A stretch of DNA of 6,948 nt from Desulfobacterales bacterium (GTDB lineage Bacteria; Desulfobacterota; Desulfobacteria; Desulfobacterales; JAUCGF01). The stretch is from NCBI GenBank assembly GCA_029940345.1, contig JAOZRC010000287.1, forward strand, positions 1 through 6,948, given 5' to 3'. Of this stretch, positions 1 through 5,686 are shown in pieces (position 1 is the stretch's first letter; each line of letters begins with the position of its first letter). Under the pieces are notes generated by a model that ran no database searches, was not told the DNA's origin, and saw only the letters and a program-made list of their open reading frames with translations. Both the position numbers and the translations under genes were made by a program.

Positions 1-51
1 AACCGCTCTCACGCTTTTGCAGCCGATTTAAGACTTTTCAAACAGGCTCTT
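1..51. repeat. Right end of a dispersed palindromic repeat (copy 1, partial)
   Basis: This segment matches the right arm of the long palindrome at 4141-4313. Positions 1-25 match 4252-4276 with two differences, and positions 31-50 (AGACTTTTCAAACAGGCTCT) match 4293-4312 exactly. Between these blocks this copy has 5 nt where the other has 16. The rest of the element would lie upstream of the window. Its end is followed by TA (51-52), and a weak 6-bp inverted repeat, TTAGCA (50-55) with TGCTAA (71-76), overlaps the end. Apart from a -10-like box, I see nothing else in the remaining DNA up to the first gene. Confidence 0.8.
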
Positions 52-133
52 AGCACAGGTCAGTGCAAAATGCTAAACCGTCGTTTTAACACTCCTTTGA
101 ATTGTTAACCGGAAAATGAAGGATGCCGATTTT

Positions 134-139
134 TATAAT
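134..139 (+). promoter_or_regulatory. serA: Possible -10 box upstream of serA
   Basis: A perfect TATAAT lies 23 nt before the serA start codon. No convincing -35 hexamer sits 16-18 nt upstream: TTGAAT (97-102) is about 31 nt away. The stretch is AT-rich, so the match may be chance. A start site just downstream would leave a short leader that still includes the ribosome binding site. Confidence 0.25.
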
Positions 140-150
140 ATTTAATTAAT

Positions 151-158
151 GAGGAGGG
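151..158 (+). promoter_or_regulatory. serA: Strong ribosome binding site of serA
   Basis: GAGGAGGG lies 3 nt before the ATG at 162. It is a near-perfect Shine-Dalgarno sequence and fixes the serA start. Confidence 0.8.
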
Positions 159-161
159 AAC

Positions 162-1112
162 ATGAAAGTTCTTGTAAGTGACGCCCTGTCGGACGTTGGC
201 GTCAAAATTTTTCAGGACGCACCCGGAATTGATGTAGACGTTAATACCGGGCTTTCCGCGGAAGCGTTGAAAGAAATTATTGGCGCATATAATGGTCTTG
301 TTATCCGTAGCGCCACTAAAGTCACTGCCGGGCTCCTGGCCGCGGCAACCAATTTGAAGGTGGTCGGTCGCGCGGGTATCGGCGTTGATAATGTAGATTT
401 AGCAGCAGCCACTGAAAGCGGTGTTCTGGTGATGAACACCCCTTTTGGCAATACGGTCACAACTGCTGAACACACCATCGCTATGATAATGGCTGTATCC
501 CGCAACATCCCACAAGCGACTGCTTCACTTAAAGCGGGTAAATGGGACAAAAAGAAACTGAAAGGCCGCGAAATTTTCAATAAAACATTGGGAATTATCG
601 GTTCCGGCAATATCGGGATGATTGTGGCCGACCGCGCCCAAGGATTGAAAATGAAGGTGATCGTTTATGATCCCTATATCAAACCTGAAGTTGTCAAAGA
701 GAATAATTTAGAAATGGTCTCTATGGACGAACTGCTTCAGCGGTCTGATTATATCACCATTCATACACCCAAAAATGATGAAACTGCTAACTTGATTGAT
801 AAGGCAGCTTTGTCAAAGATGAAAAAAGGCGCTTTTCTGATTTGTTGCGCCCGCGGGGGGATTGTCAATGAAGATGACCTCCATGACGCGTTGAGCCAAA
901 GTCATTTGGCAGGTGCCGCACTTGATGTTTTCGGCGCCGAACCGCCCGGAATGATTAAGCTGATGGAATTGCCGAATTTTATCTGTACGCCGCATCTGGG
1001 CGCTTCCACATACGAGGCCCAGGTGAATGTGGCCGTGGATGTTGCCAACCAGATGGTTGAATATTTATTAAATAAAAAAGTAAAAAACGCCGTGAATAAA
1101 CTACCGGCCTAA
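162..1112 (+). CDS. serA: D-3-phosphoglycerate dehydrogenase, short form without regulatory domains
   Basis: This is a cytosolic NAD-dependent D-2-hydroxyacid dehydrogenase of 316 aa. The likely reaction is oxidation of 3-phosphoglycerate to 3-phosphohydroxypyruvate, the first step of serine synthesis. The split substrate domain holds NGLVIRSATKV (44-54) and VGRAGIGVDNVD (68-79). The Rossmann fold has GIIGSGNIG (144-152), with Asp170 at the end of the next strand, which favours NAD over NADP. The catalytic triad is visible as Arg231 (CARGG), Glu260 (FGAEP) and His278 (TPHLGAST). Many bacterial SerA proteins are ~525 aa, with an intervening domain and an ACT domain for serine feedback. This one stops just after the catalytic unit, at VKNAVNKLPA, so serine inhibition through ACT is not expected. 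A related hydroxyacid dehydrogenase is possible, but the motifs favour SerA. The start is fixed by the strong ribosome binding site. Confidence 0.88.
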   Translation: MKVLVSDALSDVGVKIFQDAPGIDVDVNTGLSAEALKEIIGAYNGLVIRSATKVTAGLLAAATNLKVVGRAGIGVDNVDLAAATESGVLVMNTPFGNTVTTAEHTIAMIMAVSRNIPQATASLKAGKWDKKKLKGREIFNKTLGIIGSGNIGMIVADRAQGLKMKVIVYDPYIKPEVVKENNLEMVSMDELLQRSDYITIHTPKNDETANLIDKAALSKMKKGAFLICCARGGIVNEDDLHDALSQSHLAGAALDVFGAEPPGMIKLMELPNFICTPHLGASTYEAQVNVAVDVANQMVEYLLNKKVKNAVNKLPA

Positions 1113-1136
1113 TATGAGATTAGCGTACCCAATTTT

Positions 1137-1193
1137 ATTTTTTCCATAATAGCGGAGTGCAAGCTTCAGCTAGCGGGCTATTTATGGAAAAAT
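1137..1193. repeat. Nested inverted repeat / hairpin after serA
   Basis: Arms 1137-1153 (ATTTTTTCCATAATAGC) and 1177-1193 (GCTATTTATGGAAAAAT) pair over about 16 bp with one single-base bulge on each side. The loop (1154-1176) carries a copy of the GGAGTGCAAGCTTCAGCT repeat. The structure could slow or end serA transcription. No T run follows it on the + strand, so I do not call it an intrinsic terminator. Confidence 0.6.
1154..1174 (+). repeat. 21-bp dispersed repeat, copy A
   Basis: It begins GGAGTGCAAGCTTCAGCT and matches 2830-2850 at 20 of 21 positions. It is itself a small imperfect hairpin (GCAAGC, TTCA, GCTAGC) sitting in the loop of the larger inverted repeat 1137-1193. Confidence 0.7.
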
Positions 1194-1207
1194 ATAAATC
1201 TGACGAT

Positions 1208-1228
1208 GCAAACTGAAGTTTGCACTCC
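1208..1228 (-). repeat. 21-bp dispersed repeat, copy B (inverted)
   Basis: Read on the - strand it begins GGAGTGCAAACTTCAGTTTG, a variant of copies A and C. It holds a perfect 6-bp hairpin: GCAAAC (1208-1213), loop TGAA, GTTTGC (1218-1223). The G-to-A changes in one arm are matched by C-to-T changes in the other, so the stem is kept. Confidence 0.65.
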
Positions 1229-1237
1229 TTTCCCGGC

Positions 1238-1265
1238 AGTCTGCACGAAGCCGTTAATGCAGACT
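1238..1265. repeat. Perfect 8-bp inverted repeat in the trpB2 leader
   Basis: AGTCTGCA (1238-1245) and TGCAGACT (1258-1265) are exact reverse complements around a 12-nt loop. They end 24 nt before the trpB2 ribosome binding site. It could be an operator or an mRNA hairpin. No T run follows it, and I see no Trp-rich leader peptide. Confidence 0.5.
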
Positions 1266-1289
1266 ACCTTATTAACAACAACCGCACAT

Positions 1290-1297
1290 AGGAGGTG
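1290..1297 (+). promoter_or_regulatory. trpB: Strong ribosome binding site of trpB2
   Basis: AGGAGGTG matches the 16S anti-Shine-Dalgarno sequence well and lies just before the ATG at 1300. It fixes that start. Confidence 0.75.
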
Positions 1298-1299
1298 TT

Positions 1300-2676
1300 A
1301 TGAAGGTTAAAAAAATTTTTCTGCCCGAATCGGAATTGCCGCGCCAATGGTATAATATCATGGCGGATATGCCCACGCCCATGGAACCGCCCCTGCATCC
1401 GGGAACCGGCCAACCCATAGGGCCGGATGATCTCGCACCCATTTTTCCGATGCCCTTGATTGAACAGGAAGTCAGTCAGGAGCGATGGATTGATATTCCC
1501 GAAGAAGTGTTGGACAAGTATCTGCTTTGGCGACCTTCGCCGCTCTACCGGGCCTATCAACTGGAACAATATCTGGATACACCGGCTAAAATCTATTTTA
1601 AAAATGAAGGCGTCAGTCCGGCGGGGAGCCATAAGCCCAACACCGCAATACCTCAAGCCTACTATAACAAAATTTCCGGCACTAAAAAAATATACACTGA
1701 AACCGGCGCCGGCCAATGGGGTAGCGCGCTTTCCTTTAGCTGCGCCCTGTTTGGTCTGGAGTGTAAAGTCTATATGGTCAAAATCAGCTTTAACCATAAA
1801 CCCTATCGACGCATCATGATGGAAACCTGGGGAGCGACTTGTGTGGGCAGCCCCAGCAGCGAAACAGCCTCCGGACGCGCCATTTTAGAAAAAGACCCGG
1901 ATTGCCCCGGCAGTCTCGGTATGGCGATCAGTGAAGCGGTCGAATGTGCGGTGGGTGAGGAAACTGCCAAATACGCTTTAGGAAGTGTTCTTAACCATGT
2001 GATGCTGCACCAGACGGTTATCGGCTTGGAAGCCCAGAAACAGATGAAAATCGCGGGCGACTATCCCGACGTTGTGATCGGTTGTTCCGGTGGCGGAAGC
2101 AATTTTGCCGGTCTGATGCTGCCTTATGTGCTGGATAAAATCAATGGCAAAGAGATTGATATTATCGGTGTAGAGCCAACCTCATGTCCTACCATGACGC
2201 GCGGTCCCTTTGCGTATGATTTCGGTGACACCGGCCAATTGACGCCGCTTTTGCCAATGCATACGCTGGGTCACAATTTTGTGCCCGAAGCCATTCATGC
2301 CGGCGGTCTTCGTTATCACGGCATGTCTCCCATCGTCAGCCAGCTTATTATGGATAATTTAATTCGCGGCGAGGCCATTCCGCAGATGGAAACATTTAAC
2401 GCCGGCGTTACATTCGCGCGAACCGAAGGCTTTATCAGCGCTCCGGAAACGAATCATGCCATCGCGTGTACGATTCGCGAAGCTCTTAAGGCCAAAGAGG
2501 AAGGCAAAGAAAAGGTCATTTTATTCAATTGGAGCGGACATGGTCTGGTTGATTTGGCCGCTTACAATGATTTTAATTCAGGCAAGCTTGGCGATCACGA
2601 GTTGGCGGAAGAAGAGATTCAAAGAGCGCTTGATGATATCAAAGAGCTTCCCAAACCGAAGCAATATAAAGGCTAA
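1300..2676 (+). CDS. trpB: Tryptophan synthase beta chain, TrpB2 type
   Basis: This 458-aa PLP enzyme of the tryptophan synthase beta family condenses indole with L-serine (or O-phosphoserine in some TrpB2 enzymes) to give tryptophan. Visible features are the long N-terminal extension typical of TrpB2, [13 protein letters not shown] (78-90), the PLP Schiff-base lysine Lys112 in GSHKPNTA, the catalytic Glu134 in ETGAGQWG, and the phosphate-binding loop GCSGGGSN (261-268). TrpB2 proteins carry GAGQWG where classical TrpB1 has GAGQHG, and run ~420-460 aa against ~400, so this is TrpB2. No trpA or other trp gene is adjacent, as is common for TrpB2, which couples poorly or not at all with TrpA and may salvage free indole. 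The neighbouring serA would supply its serine substrate, though a 187-nt gap full of repeats separates them. Confidence 0.93.
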   Translation: MKVKKIFLPESELPRQWYNIMADMPTPMEPPLHPGTGQPIGPDDLAPIFPMPLIEQEVSQERWIDIPEEVLDKYLLWRPSPLYRAYQLEQYLDTPAKIYFKNEGVSPAGSHKPNTAIPQAYYNKISGTKKIYTETGAGQWGSALSFSCALFGLECKVYMVKISFNHKPYRRIMMETWGATCVGSPSSETASGRAILEKDPDCPGSLGMAISEAVECAVGEETAKYALGSVLNHVMLHQTVIGLEAQKQMKIAGDYPDVVIGCSGGGSNFAGLMLPYVLDKINGKEIDIIGVEPTSCPTMTRGPFAYDFGDTGQLTPLLPMHTLGHNFVPEAIHAGGLRYHGMSPIVSQLIMDNLIRGEAIPQMETFNAGVTFARTEGFISAPETNHAIACTIREALKAKEEGKEKVILFNWSGHGLVDLAAYNDFNSGKLGDHELAEEEIQRALDDIKELPKPKQYKG

Positions 2677-2703
2677 GTTGTCCTAATCGACAGTGTTTCG
2701 TCT

Positions 2704-2729
2704 TGTTCCAACGCTCCGGCGTTGGGACA
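2704..2729. repeat. GC-rich palindrome 1 of a hairpin cluster
   Basis: TGTTCCAACGC (2704-2714) and GCGTTGGGACA (2719-2729) form an 11-bp stem with one G-T wobble and a TCCG loop. The core ACGCTCCGGCGT (2711-2722) recurs in the next hairpins. It lies 27 nt after the trpB2 stop and could act on the 3' end of that message. The bases that follow are not T-rich. Confidence 0.65.
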
Positions 2730-2735
2730 CACTAA

Positions 2736-2788
2736 ACGGACGTTCTGGCGTCCGTGTGCCATACTGGAAGCGGGCTGCCAGAGCGTCC
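2736..2788. repeat. GC-rich palindromes 2 and 3 with alternative pairing
   Basis: ACGGACG (2736-2742) and CGTCCGT (2749-2755) form a perfect 7-bp hairpin with the core variant ACGTTCTGGCGT (2740-2751). GGACGTTCTGGC (2738-2749) can instead pair with GCCAGAGCGTCC (2777-2788), 12 nt with one G-T wobble. The second arm is itself a degenerate inverted core copy, so two exclusive folds are possible. Confidence 0.55.
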
Positions 2789-2796
2789 CGAAAAAT

Positions 2797-2820
2797 GTTC
2801 TTGACGCCGGAGCGTCAGAA
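2797..2820. repeat. GC-rich palindrome 4 of the hairpin cluster
   Basis: GTTCTTGACGC and GCGTCAGAAC pair around a CGGA loop with one bulged T. Its core ACGCCGGAGCGT (2804-2815) is the exact reverse complement of the core of palindrome 1, so the same unit sits here in opposite orientation. Confidence 0.6.
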
Positions 2821-2829
2821 CGAGAAAAC

Positions 2830-2850
2830 GGAGTGCAAGCTTCAGCTTGC
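2830..2850 (+). repeat. 21-bp dispersed repeat, copy C
   Basis: It begins GGAGTGCAAGCTTCAGCT and continues TGC. It forms a perfect hairpin: GCAAGC (2835-2840), loop TTCA, GCTTGC (2845-2850). It ends 10 nt before the start of the small cysteine gene, so a folded stem could affect translation of that gene. Copies A and B lie at 1154-1174 and 1208-1228. Confidence 0.7.
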
Positions 2851-2860
2851 GTATGCAACC

Positions 2861-3148
2861 ATGAAACGAACTGAAACGCCGCCAAATGACGATTACCAGA
2901 TTCGCTGCCCTCGTTTAGGACACCAGATCGCTTTTTCATACTGCCGTACAGAGAACCAGGGACTACCATGTTTTAAAACGGTCGATTGCTGGTTTGAACA
3001 TTTTGAAGCTGAACCGTTTTTAAAAGCGCAATTGACGCCCGAGGAATGGGAAAAAGCTTTTAACACACCGACAAAACCAAAAATTTTCACTCTTCTGGAT
3101 TTGATCGAACAAGCCCAAATGAAATCAGGACAGCGCCAAAAGCTATGA
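2861..3148 (+). CDS. Small four-cysteine protein of unknown function, coupled to kdsD
   Basis: I do not recognise a named family for this 95-aa protein. Four cysteines (Cys16, Cys28, Cys37, Cys43) are spaced CX11CX8CX5C within RCPRLGHQIAFSYC and LPCFKTVDCW, with His21 nearby. That suggests a zinc- or iron-sulfur-binding N-terminal knuckle. A region with LTPEEWEKAF and a charged helix-like C-terminus (LLDLIEQAQ) follows. No signal peptide or membrane segment is visible, so it is probably cytosolic. The frame stays open back to an ATG at 2693, but that stretch translates palindromic repeat DNA. The ATG at 2861 begins just after the last repeat, although it lacks a clear Shine-Dalgarno sequence. 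The stop overlaps the kdsD start as ATGA (3145-3148), which implies translational coupling. Reality of the gene: fairly sure; function: unknown. Confidence 0.7.
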   Translation: MKRTETPPNDDYQIRCPRLGHQIAFSYCRTENQGLPCFKTVDCWFEHFEAEPFLKAQLTPEEWEKAFNTPTKPKIFTLLDLIEQAQMKSGQRQKL

Positions 3149-4140
3149 AAGCCTCGATGGTCATTGAACAAGCAATCCAAGTTTTAAAAATCGAAGCCGA
3201 AGGAATTCTTAATTTGGTTGGCCGGTTGGATAACAATTTCGCCAAAATGGCCGAATTGATTTATCATTCCAAAGGTCGCTTAATTATCGGCGGTATTGGC
3301 AAATCCGGCCTGGTGGGCCGTAAAATTGTCGCCACGTTGAACAGCACGGGCACCCGCTCCTTTTTCTTACATCCCGTGGAAGCGATGCATGGAGATATCG
3401 GTATGGTCAGCACCGAAGACATTTTCCTGGCGCTTTCCAACAGCGGCGAAACCGATGAACTCAATATACTGCTACCGAGTATGCAAGAGATTGGCTGCAC
3501 GGTTATCGCTTTTACGGGTAATCCTGATTCCACTTTGGCGCGGAAGAGCGATCTGGTCATTAATGTGGGTGTGGAGCGCGAAGCCTGTCCCCTCGGTTTG
3601 GCGCCAACGGCCAGCACCACCGCACTGTTAGCCATGGGGGATGCCTTGTCGGTCGTTTTGATTAATAAGCGCCATTTTAACTCGGGCGATTTCCAAAAAA
3701 GCCATCCTGGGGGGACGTTGGGCCGCCGTCTGCAAAATGAAGTACGCGATATCATGCTAACCGGCACTTCCATCCCCCGTGTTTACGAAAACAGCTCCAT
3801 GAAAGAGGCAATTCAGGAAATGAACCGGCTTCAGTTAGGTTTGACCCTTGTTTTAAATCAAGATAAGACGCTTGCCGGTATTATCACAGATGGCGATTTG
3901 CGCCGTATTATCATGACCTCTGAAACGATTACTGAAATGCCCTTGCACGCTGTGATGACTTCTAAACCACGGACGTTGCGTCCGGATTCACCTGTATATG
4001 ACGCCCTTAACATCATGGAAAATTTTCAGATCACAGCACTGCCCGTCACGACTGCCGATGGCAAAGTTGAAGGCGTTTTGCATCTGCATGATATTTTAGG
4101 TAAAGGCGAGTTTAAATTTAACGGAAAAATCAGGATTTAA
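3145..4140 (+). CDS. kdsD: D-arabinose 5-phosphate isomerase (KdsD/KpsF/GutQ family)
   Basis: This 331-aa cytosolic sugar isomerase interconverts D-ribulose 5-phosphate and D-arabinose 5-phosphate, the first step toward Kdo for lipopolysaccharide or capsule. The N-terminal SIS domain (about 35-170) has GGIGKSGLVGRK (49-60), SNSGETDE (98-105), EREACPLGLAPTASTTA (144-160) and SHPGGTLGRR (186-195). Residues equivalent to those reported as catalytic in E. coli KdsD (Lys59, Glu111, Glu152, His193) are all present as Lys53, Glu105, Glu146 and His187. Two CBS domains follow (about 203-260 and 268-325), the first with ITDGDLRR (247-254); in this family they probably regulate activity. Length matches E. 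coli KdsD (328 aa). It overlaps the upstream cysteine gene by 4 nt. No kdsA, kdsB, kdsC or capsule genes are visible, so the KdsD, KpsF and GutQ roles cannot be separated by context. KdsD is the default. Confidence 0.92.
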   Translation: MKASMVIEQAIQVLKIEAEGILNLVGRLDNNFAKMAELIYHSKGRLIIGGIGKSGLVGRKIVATLNSTGTRSFFLHPVEAMHGDIGMVSTEDIFLALSNSGETDELNILLPSMQEIGCTVIAFTGNPDSTLARKSDLVINVGVEREACPLGLAPTASTTALLAMGDALSVVLINKRHFNSGDFQKSHPGGTLGRRLQNEVRDIMLTGTSIPRVYENSSMKEAIQEMNRLQLGLTLVLNQDKTLAGIITDGDLRRIIMTSETITEMPLHAVMTSKPRTLRPDSPVYDALNIMENFQITALPVTTADGKVEGVLHLHDILGKGEFKFNGKIRI

Positions 4141-4313
4141 GAGCCTTTTTGGAAAGTCGTGATCGAAGCGAAAAAGTGTGAGAACGAGGATAAATGTTCG
4201 CAAATTTTAGGGGAATAGCTTTCCTATTGCCATGAAATTTGCGGAAATCAGAACCGTTCTCACGCTTTTGTAGCCGCCTTATGTTGGTAGCCAGACTTTT
4301 CAAACAGGCTCTA
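4141..4313. repeat. Long imperfect palindromic intergenic element (copy 2, complete)
   Basis: The whole kdsD-phosphofructokinase gap is one inverted repeat. GAGCCTTTTTGGAAAGTC (4141-4158) pairs with GACTTTTCAAACAGGCTC (4294-4311). A GTGTGAGAACG block (4177-4187) pairs with CGTTCTCACGC (4255-4265). CGCAAATTT (4199-4207) pairs with AAATTTGCG (4235-4243). AATAG and CTATT (4214-4218, 4224-4228) close a 5-nt loop. The right arm has about 11 extra nt compared with copy 1 at the window start. The kdsD stop codon touches the left end. The element has no coding capacity, so it resembles a MITE or a large REP/ERIC-like unit. As RNA it would fold into a long hairpin that could attenuate read-through or affect mRNA stability. 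Confidence 0.8.
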
Positions 4314-4318
4314 AGAGG
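4314..4318 (+). promoter_or_regulatory. Ribosome binding site of the phosphofructokinase at the repeat edge
   Basis: AGAGG lies 5 nt before the ATG at 4324 and directly follows the right end of the palindromic element. It is moderate in strength and supports this start. Confidence 0.55.
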
Positions 4319-4323
4319 CGCTT

Positions 4324-5667
4324 ATGGACATTGACAGCATTGACACAACCGTGCCAACCTTGGGACAATCGAAAATTCAATCCCCTGTTCGAGCCAATAT
4401 CAAAGATGCCCGTGAATTATTCTTTGTATCGGATCAGAACCGCGTACTGATAGACATCGATCTTGCCAACCTGGAAGACCGAATCAGACACAACTGCAAA
4501 TTTCCATCGTTCGAAGTCGCCGGTCCCAGGGAAAAGATTTATTTTGATCCCAGTAAACTGCGTTGCGCCCTGGTTACTTGCGGCGGACTCTGCCCCGGTC
4601 TGAACGATATTATCCGTTCGATTGTCCTGGAGCTTTACCATGCCTATGGTGTTCCTAAAATTTACGGTGTGCGCTATGGCCTGCAGGGCTTCATTCCCAA
4701 ATATGGGCATGATTTTCAGAGTTTGACCCCTAAATCGGTGACGAATATCCACAATATGGGTGGAACGATACTGGGATCATCTAGAGGGCCACAGTCCATT
4801 GAGGAAATCGTTGATTGTCTTGAACGGATGGATATCAGGATATTATTCATGATCGGCGGGGACGGAACCTTACGGGCCGCCAGTCTGATCGTAAATGAAA
4901 TTACAGAGCGTAATTTGAAAATCAGTGTGGTTGGCGTTCCCAAAACCATTGATAATGATATTTATTTGGTTGCCCGTTCGTTCGGATTTGAAACTGCCGT
5001 AAGTGTCGCAACGCAAGCAATTGTGGCAGCGCACAACGAGGCCAAGGGCTACCCTAACGGAATCGGTCTGATCAAATTGATGGGGCGCTACTCGGGATTT
5101 ATTGCTGCCAGCGCCGCTATCGCCCAGCAAGACGTCAATTTTGTACTCATTCCGGAGGTCGATTTTGATTTGCACGGGAACGGCGGCCTCCTGGCAGCCA
5201 TTGAAGAACGCCTCAAAGATCGCAAACACGCTGTTATTATCGTAGCAGAAGGTGCCGGCCAAAAATTTTTTAGGGATAAAACCGAAGCCCGGGATGAATC
5301 CGGCAATGTGCGCTTGATGGATATCGGCTTGTATTTAAAAAAAGAGCTTCTGGCTTATTTAAAAAGTAAAAATATGGAAACCACGGTCAAATATATCGAT
5401 CCCAGCTATATGATCCGCAGTCTGCCCTCCAATGCCAGTGACAATGTGTATTGCAGTTTTCTAGGACGCGACGCCGTTCACGCGGGCATGGCAGGCAAAA
5501 CCGGTCTCCTGGTGGGACACTGGAATAACCATTTCGTTCATGTTCCCATGAGCGCCTCGGTTGGCAAGCATAAGCAAGTGGATCCCAACGGAACGTTGTG
5601 GCTCAATGTGTTGGCGGTGACAGGACAAGGAGGATTGAAAAGCAACGGCATAGATTTGGAGAGCTAA
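4324..5667 (+). CDS. pfkA: 6-phosphofructokinase, long plant/spirochaete-like type, probably ATP-dependent
   Basis: This 447-aa cytosolic enzyme phosphorylates fructose 6-phosphate to fructose 1,6-bisphosphate. An N-terminal extension of ~75 residues precedes the core, which opens with LVTCGGLCPGLND (83-95). Further motifs are GGTILGSSRG (146-155), GGDGT (178-182), PKTIDND (206-212) with catalytic Asp210, MGRYSGF (253-259), the long-family segment YIDPSYMIRS (357-366), and VAEGAG (307-312). Known family logic: glycine at the position of E. coli Gly104 (here Gly181) goes with ATP, while aspartate there goes with pyrophosphate. Lysine at the position of E. coli Gly124 (here Lys207) is typical of pyrophosphate enzymes but is also found in trypanosomatid and plant-like ATP enzymes. 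ATP use is therefore likely but not certain. The residues of the E. coli allosteric site cannot be assumed in this clade. The following pseudogene starts 19 nt downstream. Confidence 0.9.
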   Translation: MDIDSIDTTVPTLGQSKIQSPVRANIKDARELFFVSDQNRVLIDIDLANLEDRIRHNCKFPSFEVAGPREKIYFDPSKLRCALVTCGGLCPGLNDIIRSIVLELYHAYGVPKIYGVRYGLQGFIPKYGHDFQSLTPKSVTNIHNMGGTILGSSRGPQSIEEIVDCLERMDIRILFMIGGDGTLRAASLIVNEITERNLKISVVGVPKTIDNDIYLVARSFGFETAVSVATQAIVAAHNEAKGYPNGIGLIKLMGRYSGFIAASAAIAQQDVNFVLIPEVDFDLHGNGGLLAAIEERLKDRKHAVIIVAEGAGQKFFRDKTEARDESGNVRLMDIGLYLKKELLAYLKSKNMETTVKYIDPSYMIRSLPSNASDNVYCSFLGRDAVHAGMAGKTGLLVGHWNNHFVHVPMSASVGKHKQVDPNGTLWLNVLAVTGQGGLKSNGIDLES

Positions 5668-5686
5668 ACTGCTGAAGGTTATAAGT

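Noticed and set aside
1208..1259. Promoter for trpB2 using TTGCAC at 1220-1225
   Set aside because: No -10-like hexamer lies at 16-18 nt spacing, and the TTGCAC is part of the 21-bp repeat.
1264..1797. Antisense open frame of 177 codons opposite trpB2
   Set aside because: It lies opposite a clearly coding frame, has no recognisable motifs and no credible start context. The same holds for the other minus-strand frames opposite serA, kdsD, the phosphofructokinase and the pseudogene.
2704..2729. Rho-independent terminator after trpB2
   Set aside because: The stem is strong but is followed by CACTAAACGG and not a T run, and the same core recurs nearby as a repeat family.
2691..2850. CRISPR array
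   Set aside because: The repeated units are short, palindromic, in mixed orientation and unevenly spaced. There are no uniform direct repeats with unique spacers.
2693..2860. Upstream extension of the small cysteine protein from the ATG at 2693 (151 aa in all)
   Set aside because: The extra 56 codons translate the palindromic repeat cluster, and the extension is unlikely to be real protein. The conserved-looking part begins after 2861.
3145..4140. Capsule-specific KpsF or glucitol-operon GutQ
   Set aside because: No capsule export or glucitol genes are in view. The sequence alone does not separate these paralogues, so the housekeeping KdsD role is the simpler call.
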